From Aliiglaciecola lipolytica E3 (GTDB taxonomy: Bacteria; Pseudomonadota; Gammaproteobacteria; Enterobacterales; Alteromonadaceae): a stretch of 64,000 nt of DNA. A program made the translations under genes and the position numbers. Below are positions 36,796 to 45,383 of the stretch, in pieces; the first letter of the stretch is position 1, and every line of letters begins with the position of its first letter. The DNA lies in contig NZ_BAEN01000049.1 of assembly GCF_000314975.1 (NCBI RefSeq), positions 124,001 through 188,000 of the forward strand. Reading direction: 5' to 3'. Below the pieces are notes generated by a model. That model had not been told where the DNA came from, searched no databases, and worked only from the letters and a program-made list of their open reading frames with translations.

Positions 36796-38538
36796 TTAAT
36801 GCGCAACCCTTTGGGATGCATATAATGGCTGCAACGATGGTGGGTTGTTCTTATTTTTTATTATTTTTTGTCTAAAACGAATCAATAGCGCTAACAGAGT
36901 ATCACTTTTCCAACTTTTGTCACCATGTGCATATTGACTGGCAAACATCAATTTTAATTCGGCTTGAAGTTCAGAATCTGCGATGTCATTTTCATCTAGT
37001 AAATTGACGCTGTCTTCTTCTGATAAGCATGCTTGCCAGTTAAGAAGTGCAGGGTAGATGTCATTTACTTTATTGCTACTTAATGCTTTTTTTAACGAAT
37101 TCCAACTTTCAGACTCTGAACTGTCGACACTTACTTTGTCTGTCGTTGCTTTGGGATTCATTTTACTCGTGATTAACCAAACCAACAAAGTAACTAACCA
37201 TAAAGCGAGTAAAATCCAACTACTTAAGCTCCAAAATGATGGTACCTCTATGGTTTTAATTGTAGGTGCTATTTGTCCACTCGTGTCGCTTTGTATATTA
37301 GTCGGGTTCTCTGTTTCTTGAATTGGATTCGGAATAATCGGAGCCGGATTGCTTTGACTACCAGGTGCTGCTGCAGCAACTTCAACACTGCGAGCAGGTA
37401 ATTCGGCATATTCGGTTGTTTTTGTTTTGGTATTGAACCACGCCACTTTTACGGGCGGGAGTACAAATTGTCCTGCCCGATTAGGAATAATGGCAATGTT
37501 CTCCACTCGCTGCGCGATCACATTATCATCTCGTGTTACTGACGTCGTTGTAGGTTGATCAGGATAAACTTTAAAATCAGGGGGATATTGGCCCGCGATT
37601 TCCGGCAATTGTTGCTGTGAAACCCCAAGAACTGACAAAGTTAACGTGCGCGTAATAGGTTCCCCAACTTTCATTTCTGATAGTTCAGGTTGCCATTCTT
37701 CATTTAATTGCACAAATTCGCTAGGCAACCAATGCTCACTGTAATTGGCAGGAATCGGTTGTACGTCCAAAACGATGTCTGGCGCAACTCGGTTTATCGG
37801 TCTAGTTTGGTTAAAATAGCTAAAACTATTTTGACTACGGTCGATCACTTCAGCTTCAAATAACGGCCCTTTTATTGTGACTTGTCCACTCGATTGCGGA
37901 ATGATCGCGTAATTTCTTTCTATAATTCGGTAGCGTTGACCATCAACAATTTCAGAATAATCCTTATCCTTACCGATTAAACTGATATCGGCATTTTCTA
38001 GCGAAGGTTCGGCCATACTGCCTCGTTGCAGATTGGTCGCTAGGTGTATTTTCACTTTATATTTAACCATTTGCTGAACAAAGGGTTGTCCGCTGTCTAC
38101 TTCAGCAGTGATAAACGCTTCACGTGCTTTACTCTGACTTGCTGCCGATACTGGTACGATACGTACAGTGATAGGTTGGGTTGACTTATTTCCTACAGTA
38201 AATGCAGGAATCTGAAACGTACCTTGTTTACGTGGAATAAGTATTGTGGTCCAAGTAGTTGAACGGGTAGTGTCAAAATTAACAACTCTCGTTTGAGTAC
38301 TGACTGACGTGCGACCGACAACAAAATTTTCTTCCAACTCAGATGGGTTAAATTCGTCACCTTTTGCACTACCAAAAGCGACTACGGTCAAGACGATAGA
38401 TTCATCAGCCATCGCCGGATTTTTATCGACACTTGCTGTGACACTGTCTATTTGTGCACTCGCATTAAACATACTTAAACTGCTTATCAGCAATAACATA
38501 AATGGTAGTGGTCTGAATTTTATAAATTTAAATAACAT
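36796..38538 (-). CDS. batD: BatD family protein
   Basis: The 580-residue protein has a signal peptide (LPFMLLLISSLSMFNASAQ), a long beta-sandwich periplasmic region (VTASVDKNPAMADESIVLTV...) and a membrane segment near residues 440-460, followed by a cytoplasmic tail, which is the BatD layout. The ATG at 38538 is preferred to the TTG at 38544 because AGGAA lies 6 bases before it and it overlaps the upstream stop in a TAATG. BatD acts with BatA/B in envelope stress or oxygen tolerance by family reports; the mechanism is unknown. Confidence 0.9.
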   Translation of the reverse strand: MLFKFIKFRPLPFMLLLISSLSMFNASAQIDSVTASVDKNPAMADESIVLTVVAFGSAKGDEFNPSELEENFVVGRTSVSTQTRVVNFDTTRSTTWTTILIPRKQGTFQIPAFTVGNKSTQPITVRIVPVSAASQSKAREAFITAEVDSGQPFVQQMVKYKVKIHLATNLQRGSMAEPSLENADISLIGKDKDYSEIVDGQRYRIIERNYAIIPQSSGQVTIKGPLFEAEVIDRSQNSFSYFNQTRPINRVAPDIVLDVQPIPANYSEHWLPSEFVQLNEEWQPELSEMKVGEPITRTLTLSVLGVSQQQLPEIAGQYPPDFKVYPDQPTTTSVTRDDNVIAQRVENIAIIPNRAGQFVLPPVKVAWFNTKTKTTEYAELPARSVEVAAAAPGSQSNPAPIIPNPIQETENPTNIQSDTSGQIAPTIKTIEVPSFWSLSSWILLALWLVTLLVWLITSKMNPKATTDKVSVDSSESESWNSLKKALSSNKVNDIYPALLNWQACLSEEDSVNLLDENDIADSELQAELKLMFASQYAHGDKSWKSDTLLALLIRFRQKIIKNKNNPPSLQPLYASQRVAH

Positions 38539-40409
38539 TACCAATTCCTACTTGATTGAGTTGGTGTGCGTTGACGACGTCTTTGTTGATTCTCCAAGAG
38601 CATTTTACGTTTTAGCAAATATGATGGGTCATCTGGAACTCGGTTAAGTAGATTTTGCATTCGTTGCATTTCTTCTCGTTGTTCGTCAGTCATTGGCTCG
38701 TCTGTTTGTTGCATTTGCTCAACAGCTTGTTGTTGCTGCTCTTGTTGCTGTTCTTGTTCTTGTGACTGTTGCTGTTGTTCTTGCTGCTCTTGATTTTGTT
38801 CAGTTTCCTCGTTTTGTTCTGGATTATTTTGTTGTTGCTGCTGATCCTGCTCATTTTGCTCGTTATTTTGTTGTTCTTGGTCCTGATTTTGTTGCGATGG
38901 ATCACTCTGTTGTTGTGAGTTTTGATCTTGAGAATTTTGTTGGTTTGACTGCGAATCTTCGGATTCTTGTTCTTGGTTCTCACCGTCTTGTTGTTCTTGA
39001 TCTTGATTTTGATCTTGTTGTTGCTCTTGTTGCTGTTTCATTTGTTCTATTATTTGTTTGTTTTTCAGCGCTTCAGCGTGGTCAGGTTGCAGTTCTAATG
39101 CTTGTTCATAGGCTTGAATGGCCTTATCTAGTTCACCTAATTGCGCTAAGGCATTCCCCTGATTATATAAAGATTGTGCCCCTGGCACTTGTGAGAATGC
39201 GTCTAAAGCAGCCTGATAATTTCCTTGTTTATACAGTGCAGAGCCTTTCCACATGGGGGATTCGAAATGTGACGCCGCCTGTTCATATTGTTGTTTATTA
39301 AGCGCGTCTAACCCTTTTTGATCGCTATTTTTGAACCAGTCTTGCCAGCCCGCAGCCAGCGCTGGTTGCGGCACCATCGAACTTGTAAACACGACTACTA
39401 CAAACATGGCTAAATAGCCTCGACGAAATGCTAAGGCAGCTATCGGTAACAATAGTAGCAATAAATAAGGACCAGCTTCTTGCCATTCATCACCAAATTG
39501 TTCGCTGTTATCTTTGTTGCTGTTTGTTTCTCTATTAATCAATTGTTGTCCGGTAAGATAAGTGATATCACTATCGTCAGCTGAAATTGCATAGAATCTG
39601 CCACCGCTTTTCCGCGCTAATCCGGATAACATTTGTGGATCCATTTTCGGTATCACGATCGCGCCACGGTTATCTTTTAAGAAATCCCCATCGAGTAACT
39701 GAATTGGTGCTCCTTCTGGTGTTCCTACACCTAAAATTGAAATCCGATAAGGAAGATTTTCGATAAAGGTATTTAATTCAGCTAGCTGCGACACTTCAAC
39801 ACCATCGGTGATCCAGAAAATTTCGCCTTCAAAAAATCCTGCATTTTGTAACAATTCTGCGGCTGTTTTGAGCCCTAAATAAGGTTCACTGCCGGATACC
39901 GGCATTATTTCTGGGGATAAACTGGGCAGTAAGGCAGTTAAATTTTGTGCATCAGAGCTTAACGGACTAATAGTAAATGCATCTCCTGCGTAGGCCACTA
40001 GCCCTACGTCACCTTCTGAAATTTCATTAATCAAATCAATGGCTTTATATTTCGCTCTGGTTAATCTATCTGGTGTTACATCCGTTGCACGCATCGACAT
40101 TGACATATCGATTACCACCGCTTTTCCGGCGTTAAGCTGAAAAACAGGTTGGGGAAGTCGCTCCCATGTGGGGCCTGCTAATGCTGTCACCGCAATAATC
40201 CAACCTATCGCGACTAAACTTAATGGCGGTCTGCGTTTGCGACTACCTTGATCAGAAATGAGGTGTTGATATAAGTGACTTGCCACCACACTCTGCCATC
40301 CTGATTGACGTCGATGAATATTCATCAGCAATATCAGTAACAACAGCAGCGGAATAAGCGCAAAAAACCATTCAGGTCGAAGAAAATGAAAGGTATCTAG
40401 ATTTATCAT
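38538..40409 (-). CDS. BatB/BatC fusion: von Willebrand factor A domain with TPRs and Gln-rich tail
   Basis: The 623-residue protein has two N-terminal membrane segments, a VWA domain with the metal site DMSMS at residues 101-105, a third membrane segment near 320-345 and TPR repeats (about 370-450; ALAQLGELDKAIQAYEQAL). A strikingly Gln/Glu/Asn-rich stretch of roughly 115 residues follows (about 455-568). The join of BatB and BatC in one chain is common in this group. It should display the VWA domain in the periplasm or cytoplasmic face beside BatA. Stop and start overlaps join it to batA and batD. Confidence 0.9.
   Translation of the reverse strand: MINLDTFHFLRPEWFFALIPLLLLLILLMNIHRRQSGWQSVVASHLYQHLISDQGSRKRRPPLSLVAIGWIIAVTALAGPTWERLPQPVFQLNAGKAVVIDMSMSMRATDVTPDRLTRAKYKAIDLINEISEGDVGLVAYAGDAFTISPLSSDAQNLTALLPSLSPEIMPVSGSEPYLGLKTAAELLQNAGFFEGEIFWITDGVEVSQLAELNTFIENLPYRISILGVGTPEGAPIQLLDGDFLKDNRGAIVIPKMDPQMLSGLARKSGGRFYAISADDSDITYLTGQQLINRETNSNKDNSEQFGDEWQEAGPYLLLLLLPIAALAFRRGYLAMFVVVVFTSSMVPQPALAAGWQDWFKNSDQKGLDALNKQQYEQAASHFESPMWKGSALYKQGNYQAALDAFSQVPGAQSLYNQGNALAQLGELDKAIQAYEQALELQPDHAEALKNKQIIEQMKQQQEQQQDQNQDQEQQDGENQEQESEDSQSNQQNSQDQNSQQQSDPSQQNQDQEQQNNEQNEQDQQQQQNNPEQNEETEQNQEQQEQQQQSQEQEQQQEQQQQAVEQMQQTDEPMTDEQREEMQRMQNLLNRVPDDPSYLLKRKMLLENQQRRRQRTPTQSSRNW
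38700..39060 (-). repeat. Gln-rich low-complexity coding tract inside the BatB/C gene
   Basis: About 360 bases encode mostly Gln with Glu, Asn and Asp. On the + strand this reads as repeated TTG/TTC triplets. The tract is prone to slippage, so its length may vary between strains. It also creates long false frames on the opposite strand. Confidence 0.85.
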
Positions 40410-41410
40410 TTTGACCTCCCTGATAAACGCAACCTAAACCAAGATAACGAGCTGTTGATAGCAATCAATAAACTAGCAATAAGGGCTATTGCCAACGGAA
40501 AATAAAACAAAGCCTGTAACGGACGCATTTGTCGGCTTTCTCTTTCGATAGGCTCTAAAGCATCTAGAATCGTATAGATCTGTTGTAATGATTGGGTGTC
40601 TTTAGCTCTGAAGTATTGTCCACCGGTTGACTCAGCAAGTTCGGTCAGCATGTTTTCATCTAAGTCTCTAGATGGATTAGTTTGTCGTTGACCAAAAAAG
40701 CCTTGGGTGATCATCGAGTCTGCACCTACACCAATGGTATAAACGGTAACTTCATTGTTCACAGCTAACTCATTTGCTTGCGCAGGCGTAATATTTCCTG
40801 CTGTGTTTTGCCCATCAGTTAATAAAATAATCACCTTATTTGATTCTTCTCTACTGGCAAAACGTTTTATTGAAAGACCAATTGCATCGCCTATGGCAGT
40901 TTGTTCTCCTACAAGGCCAATTTGACTCTCTAACAATAATTGTTCAACGGTTTTTCTGTCGTAAGTGAGGGGAGCTTGCAAATAAGCGGTATCTGCAAAC
41001 AAGATTAATCCCAATCTGTCGCCAACGCGTCTTTCTATAAAATCACTTAACACACTTTTTATCATGATTAAGCGGTTTACTCTCCGACCGTTTACGATCA
41101 TATCTTCTTGATTCATGCTGCCTGATAAATCTACTGCAAGCATAAGATCACGGCCCTCTGAAGGAATATTTACCGGCTCACCTAACCATTGAGGACGCGC
41201 AGCTGCAATCACCAATGCAATCCACGCCAGTATAGCCAACACAAGGTTGAGACGGCTTGGACGGTTTTTTTTCACACTTTTGTGCATATTGGCTGTGAGT
41301 GCAGGTACACGTAACGCGGCGCCTTGTTGACGTTCTTTTTTAGGTATTAATAAAACAAAGAGTGGAAGCGGCAAGAAAAATAAAACCCACCACCAGGCAA
41401 ACTCAAACAT
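40406..41410 (-). CDS. batA: BatA-like von Willebrand factor A protein
   Basis: The 334-residue protein has two N-terminal membrane segments, a VWA domain with an intact metal site DLSGS at residues 94-98 and a C-terminal membrane segment (LFYFPLAIALIASLLIAI). This is the standard BatA arrangement. The gene overlaps its upstream neighbour by 8 bases and its downstream neighbour by 4, which fits tight co-translation with a MoxR ATPase that probably remodels these VWA proteins. Confidence 0.92.
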   Translation of the reverse strand: MFEFAWWWVLFFLPLPLFVLLIPKKERQQGAALRVPALTANMHKSVKKNRPSRLNLVLAILAWIALVIAAARPQWLGEPVNIPSEGRDLMLAVDLSGSMNQEDMIVNGRRVNRLIMIKSVLSDFIERRVGDRLGLILFADTAYLQAPLTYDRKTVEQLLLESQIGLVGEQTAIGDAIGLSIKRFASREESNKVIILLTDGQNTAGNITPAQANELAVNNEVTVYTIGVGADSMITQGFFGQRQTNPSRDLDENMLTELAESTGGQYFRAKDTQSLQQIYTILDALEPIERESRQMRPLQALFYFPLAIALIASLLIAINSSLSWFRLRLSGRSK

Positions 41411-41909
41411 TCTCAGCCTCCACTTCAGTTACATGCTGTGTACTTACATTGCGTGGGGGTAGGGCTGATTTAATCCACAGCTTAGCTAATTGCATATTAG
41501 CTTCGGCGTTATTTGTTTGATTTTCTTGATATAAACTTTCAGTAAATTGTCGTATTTTTTGCTGGTAGCTTTGTTGCTGCTTTTTAGGTAATTGACTAGT
41601 CAGAAAGTCACACCATTGACTTCCATGTAAAGCGGCAACGTGTTCTTGTTCGAAATAACTTAATGCAGCGCGTTTTAGTACGATGTTAATTTGCGACGCT
41701 GCTTTAGGGTGATTAAGGTCGAGTTTACTTAACGCAAGCAAAGCGGCTTTTTTAGCTTTACGTTTTAATATGTAACTACGCACAAAATAGATAATACTGG
41801 CAATGGCTATCACCACCATTAAAGCGGAAACCCACCATCCCCATGCCAGCGGCCACATACTGACTTCTTGTGGGAGTTGAATATCGGCTAATTGATCTAA
41901 CGGATTCAC
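41403..41909 (-). CDS. DUF4381 family membrane protein
   Basis: The 168-residue protein begins with a short segment (MNPLDQLADIQLPQEVSMWPLAWGWW), has one membrane helix (about 25-48) and a cytoplasmic helical domain. This matches DUF4381, found in moxR-bat operons, with no known activity. It overlaps the DUF58 gene by 4 bases and batA by 8 bases. Confidence 0.85.
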   Translation of the reverse strand: MNPLDQLADIQLPQEVSMWPLAWGWWVSALMVVIAIASIIYFVRSYILKRKAKKAALLALSKLDLNHPKAASQINIVLKRAALSYFEQEHVAALHGSQWCDFLTSQLPKKQQQSYQQKIRQFTESLYQENQTNNAEANMQLAKLWIKSALPPRNVSTQHVTEVEAENV

Positions 41910-42853
41910 GCTATTCCTCGTCTTTGTTCTACCAATTGTTGTTCTAACGGGGTTGCGGCGCTAACCTGTAAAATTTGCGCTTTACATTGTTGTAAGGTGC
42001 GCGAGATTTGCGCAAATTGGTGTTGATGGGAATGTCGATATTGTTGTGACACTGTTTTTTCACCTAACATTAAGGTTTGCTGTTCAAATCCGTCGGTTAC
42101 CTCAACCGCTTGAAAACCGCTGACTTTAGGTAACTCATGCTCAAACGGATCTGTGATGGAGTAGGCGATCACTTCGCTGTGTCTAGATATTCTGCTTAAA
42201 TGTTGCTTAGCCGCTTCATTTAAATGCTGAAAATCGCTCAAGACAAAAACTAAACTCCCTGGGTGAACTAACCTTCTAAGGCGTGCACAAGCGTCGGAAA
42301 ACTGAAAATTGCCTGGATACAAATCGTTAGGCTGATGTACTTCTATAAGTCCATGCAAAAAACCTAAAACCGCTTTTTGACGTGTTAAAGGCTTAAATTC
42401 TCGGTGTTGATGTTGGTTAAATACCAATCCGCCAATTCTATCCCCCCGGTTCTTAGCAGACCAAGCAATCAACGATGCCAGATGAGCCGCTTGTACGGAT
42501 TTGTACAATAGCTGCGTACCAAAATGCATATTAGGCGATAGGTCTGCCAGAATAAAAATAGGGCGTTCTTTTTCTTCACGATACAGCTTGGTATGGGTTT
42601 TACCTGAACGCGCAGTCACGCGCCAATCGATTGCCCTGATATCATCGCCCGGTTGATAGTGCCGCGCTTCATCGAATTCCATGCCACGCCCTTTGGTCTT
42701 TGCCAAATAGCTTCCAGCCAATTTAGACTGAATGGTTTTGCGCGGTGCTAAATTTAACAGGCTTGTTTTTTTCTGATAATACAATAGCTGCTTAATGTTT
42801 AACGCAACACCGTCTGCGCTTAACCGATTCAACCACTTAGTTACATCTTGCAT
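41906..42853 (-). CDS. DUF58 family protein of the MoxR-Bat operon
   Basis: The 315-residue protein has the DUF58 signature GMEFDEARHYQPGDDIRAI followed by DWRVTARSGKTHTK, and a VWA-like C-terminal fold (IFILADLSPNM has a partial metal site). It has no membrane segment. DUF58 proteins accompany MoxR ATPases and are thought to be partners or substrates. The start lies 9 bases after the moxR stop. Confidence 0.9.
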   Translation of the reverse strand: MQDVTKWLNRLSADGVALNIKQLLYYQKKTSLLNLAPRKTIQSKLAGSYLAKTKGRGMEFDEARHYQPGDDIRAIDWRVTARSGKTHTKLYREEKERPIFILADLSPNMHFGTQLLYKSVQAAHLASLIAWSAKNRGDRIGGLVFNQHQHREFKPLTRQKAVLGFLHGLIEVHQPNDLYPGNFQFSDACARLRRLVHPGSLVFVLSDFQHLNEAAKQHLSRISRHSEVIAYSITDPFEHELPKVSGFQAVEVTDGFEQQTLMLGEKTVSQQYRHSHQHQFAQISRTLQQCKAQILQVSAATPLEQQLVEQRRGIA

Positions 42854-42862
42854 ACAATCAGT

Positions 42863-43819
42863 CTATGGAACGGGAACAAGCGTTAAAATACGATCCAGCA
42901 GTTGATTCGCATCAACGCCTTCAGCCTCAGCTTCATAACTCAATAAAATTCTATGTCGTAAAACATTATGGAAAACAGCACGTATATTGTCTGGTCCTAC
43001 AAAATCCCGTCCCATTAACCAAGCATGTGCTCTGGCACATTTGTCTAGCGCAATGGTCGCACGTGGACTTGCACCAAATTCAATCCAGTTGGCGAGTTGT
43101 GGGTCATATTTTTCAGGCGTTCGCGTGGCAATAATCAATTCCACAAGATAATTTTCCAGCGATTCAGCTAAATGAATTTGCAAGACTTCTTTGCGAGCAG
43201 CAAAAATATCAGCTTGAGTCATGATGTCGGCATTGACCTGTTGACTATTGATCGCTTCATCGCGGGTTAAGCGCAATATTTTCAATTCAGTTTCTGCGCC
43301 TGGATAATCAATTTCCAGGTGCATTAAGAAACGGTCAAGTTGTGCCTCGGGTAATGGGTAAGTCCCTTCTTGTTCAATCGGGTTTTGAGTAGCCATTACT
43401 AAAAATAGCTCGGACAACGGATAAGTCTTATTACCTACCGTTATTTGTTTTTCGGCCATGGCTTCTAGTAAAGCCGATTGCACTTTTGCCGGTGCTCTGT
43501 TGATTTCATCTGCTAACACTAAGTTATGAAAAAGGGGACCACGTTGAAATACAAACTCACCGGTTTCTGGGCGATAAATATCGGTGCCGGTTAAATCGGC
43601 CGGTAATAAGTCTGGGGTAAATTGAACGCGGTGAAAGTCGCCTTCAATACCTTGCGCTAACGCATTGACAGCACGTGTTTTAGCCAATCCTGGAGGCCCT
43701 TCAACAAGTAAATGACCATTTGCTAAAAGCGCAATCATAATGTTGTGGGTTAGGTTGTTTTGTCCAATTACCTGCGAGTCTAAATACGCTTGTAATCGTT
43801 TAAATTGTTCAACTGCCAT
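42863..43819 (-). CDS. moxR: MoxR family AAA+ ATPase
   Basis: The 318-residue protein has Walker A GPPGLAKT (41-48), Walker B LVLADEINRAP, and sensor and arginine-finger segments (LVMATQNPIEQEGTYPLPEAQLDRFL). MoxR proteins act as chaperone-like ATPases that activate partner VWA proteins. It is the first gene of the - strand operon that continues through DUF58, DUF4381, batA, batB/C, batD and perhaps DUF885. AGGACA precedes the ATG. The 243 bases to fadI on the other strand must hold its promoter. Confidence 0.93.
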   Translation of the reverse strand: MAVEQFKRLQAYLDSQVIGQNNLTHNIMIALLANGHLLVEGPPGLAKTRAVNALAQGIEGDFHRVQFTPDLLPADLTGTDIYRPETGEFVFQRGPLFHNLVLADEINRAPAKVQSALLEAMAEKQITVGNKTYPLSELFLVMATQNPIEQEGTYPLPEAQLDRFLMHLEIDYPGAETELKILRLTRDEAINSQQVNADIMTQADIFAARKEVLQIHLAESLENYLVELIIATRTPEKYDPQLANWIEFGASPRATIALDKCARAHAWLMGRDFVGPDNIRAVFHNVLRHRILLSYEAEAEGVDANQLLDRILTLVPVP

Positions 43820-43977
43820 TAATTTGTCCTAACTGCGATATTAAAGGTGTTTATCAGTGATTAGCGGGGTTACATAGTGACACATTCTTTTATATAAGGT
43901 TCCCTTTTAGAAATACAATGTTACAAATTGCTAATTCGTTATGAATGTATGCGAAAAGTTAATTTGTTAACTAGAAT

Positions 43978-44005
43978 TTGAATTTTGCCTAACAGTCTGT
44001 ACAAT
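43978..44005 (+). promoter_or_regulatory. Candidate sigma-70 promoter of fadIJ
   Basis: TTGAAT at 43978-43983 and TACAAT at 44000-44005 are 16 bases apart. The predicted start near 44012 lies just before the FadR-like palindrome, which fits repression. Both hexamers are imperfect. Confidence 0.45.
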
Positions 44006-44020
44006 CAAAGCATAACATTA

Positions 44021-44035
44021 CAGGTCAGACCACTC
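44021..44035 (+). promoter_or_regulatory. FadR-like operator upstream of fadI
   Basis: CAGGTCAGACCACTC contains the perfect palindrome GGTC-A-GACC and closely resembles the enterobacterial FadR site (CTGGTCNGACCAG). It ends 27 bases before the fadI ATG. Location in front of a beta-oxidation operon supports the call; which regulator binds is inference. Confidence 0.55.
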
Positions 44036-44062
44036 TGACGAGCTAAAATACGAGGACAAACA

Positions 44063-45373
44063 ATGTCAGCAAAACAATCAGTTACTACCCGCAACGGCGA
44101 TAGAATAGCTATCGTGGCGGGTTTACGAACACCTTTTGCAAAAATGGCGACGTATTTTCACGGCGTTCCAGCGGTCGATTTGGGTAAGTTAGTTGTTAAC
44201 GAGATGATTACGCGCAACAACTTAGATCCAAATTTAGTTGAGCAATTAGTGTATGGGCAGGTTGTGCAGATGCCTGAAGCGCCAAACATCGCTCGCGAAA
44301 TCGTGTTAGGCACTGGCATGAACGTACATACTGATGCTTATTCAGTTTCCAGAGCTTGTGCAACTAGTTTTCAAGCCACAGTGAATATTGCCGAATCAAT
44401 GATGGCTGGAAATATAGCCGTCGGAATTGCCGGTGGCGCTGACTCTACGTCGGTTTCGCCGATTGGCGTGTCTAAACCTTTAGCTCGCGCATTGACAGAT
44501 TTACAGAAAACGAAAACCCTTGGACAGAAGTGGAACGTTTTCAAAAAATTAAGATTTAAAGATCTATTGCCGGTTCCGCCTGCTGTTGCCGAATATTCTA
44601 CTGGATTATCAATGGGGCAAACGGCTGAACAAATGGCTAAGACCCACAATATATCGCGTCAAGAACAAGACGAACTCGCTCACCGTTCGCATACATTAGC
44701 CGCAAAAAGCTGGAACGAAGGGCACTTGGCTAATGAAGTTATGACAGCCTATGCAGAACCTTATAAAGGTGCGTTGGAAAAAGATAATAACGTTCGATTT
44801 GACTCAACTTTAGCGGGCTACGCAAAACCTCGTCCGGTTTTTGATAAAAAGCACGGTACTGTTACCGCAGCCAATGCCACACCGCTTACTGATGGCGCTT
44901 CTGCAATTGTTATGATGACAGAAAGCCGTGCGAAAGAGCTTGGGTATACGCCACTTGGTTATATTCGCAGTTATGCATTTGCCGCCATTGATGTGTGGGA
45001 AGATATGTTAATGGGTCCCTCTTACGCAACGCCTATCGCGTTAGATAGAGCTGGCATGTCACTGAGCGATCTTACTTTAATCGAAATGCACGAAGCATTT
45101 GCTGCGCAAACATTGGCAAATATAAAAATGTTTGCCAGCGATAAATTTGCGCAAGAAAAATTGGGCCGAAGTAAAGCTACAGGCGAAATTGATATGGATA
45201 AGTTTAATCAAATGGGTAGCTCAATCGCATATGGACATCCATTTGCGGCCACGGGGACACGTATGATTACGCAAATGCTAAATGACTTGAATCGCAAAGG
45301 CGGAGGGACAGGTCTAGTGACAGCCTGTGCTGCTGGCGGTCTTGGTGCTGCTATGATCGTTGAAACTGAGTAA
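44063..45373 (+). CDS. fadI: FadI, acetyl-CoA C-acyltransferase (3-ketoacyl-CoA thiolase)
   Basis: The 436-residue protein has the thiolase nucleophile C99 in [11 protein letters not shown], the GHP motif in [13 protein letters not shown], and the second catalytic cysteine in [11 protein letters not shown]. The length and sequence fit FadI, the thiolase subunit of the anaerobic-type beta-oxidation complex that pairs with FadJ. It cleaves 3-ketoacyl-CoA to acetyl-CoA in the cytoplasm. GAGGA lies before the ATG. fadJ follows immediately. Confidence 0.94.
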   Translation: MSAKQSVTTRNGDRIAIVAGLRTPFAKMATYFHGVPAVDLGKLVVNEMITRNNLDPNLVEQLVYGQVVQMPEAPNIAREIVLGTGMNVHTDAYSVSRACATSFQATVNIAESMMAGNIAVGIAGGADSTSVSPIGVSKPLARALTDLQKTKTLGQKWNVFKKLRFKDLLPVPPAVAEYSTGLSMGQTAEQMAKTHNISRQEQDELAHRSHTLAAKSWNEGHLANEVMTAYAEPYKGALEKDNNVRFDSTLAGYAKPRPVFDKKHGTVTAANATPLTDGASAIVMMTESRAKELGYTPLGYIRSYAFAAIDVWEDMLMGPSYATPIALDRAGMSLSDLTLIEMHEAFAAQTLANIKMFASDKFAQEKLGRSKATGEIDMDKFNQMGSSIAYGHPFAATGTRMITQMLNDLNRKGGGTGLVTACAAGGLGAAMIVETE

Positions 45374-45383
45374 GGGGAATATC

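Noticed and set aside
38693-39301. 202-codon frame on the + strand opposite the BatB/C gene
   Set aside because: It is the antisense of the Gln-rich tract: its composition (Val, Leu, Ala, Asp) follows from CAA/CAG repeats, and the - strand gene has clear VWA and TPR domains.
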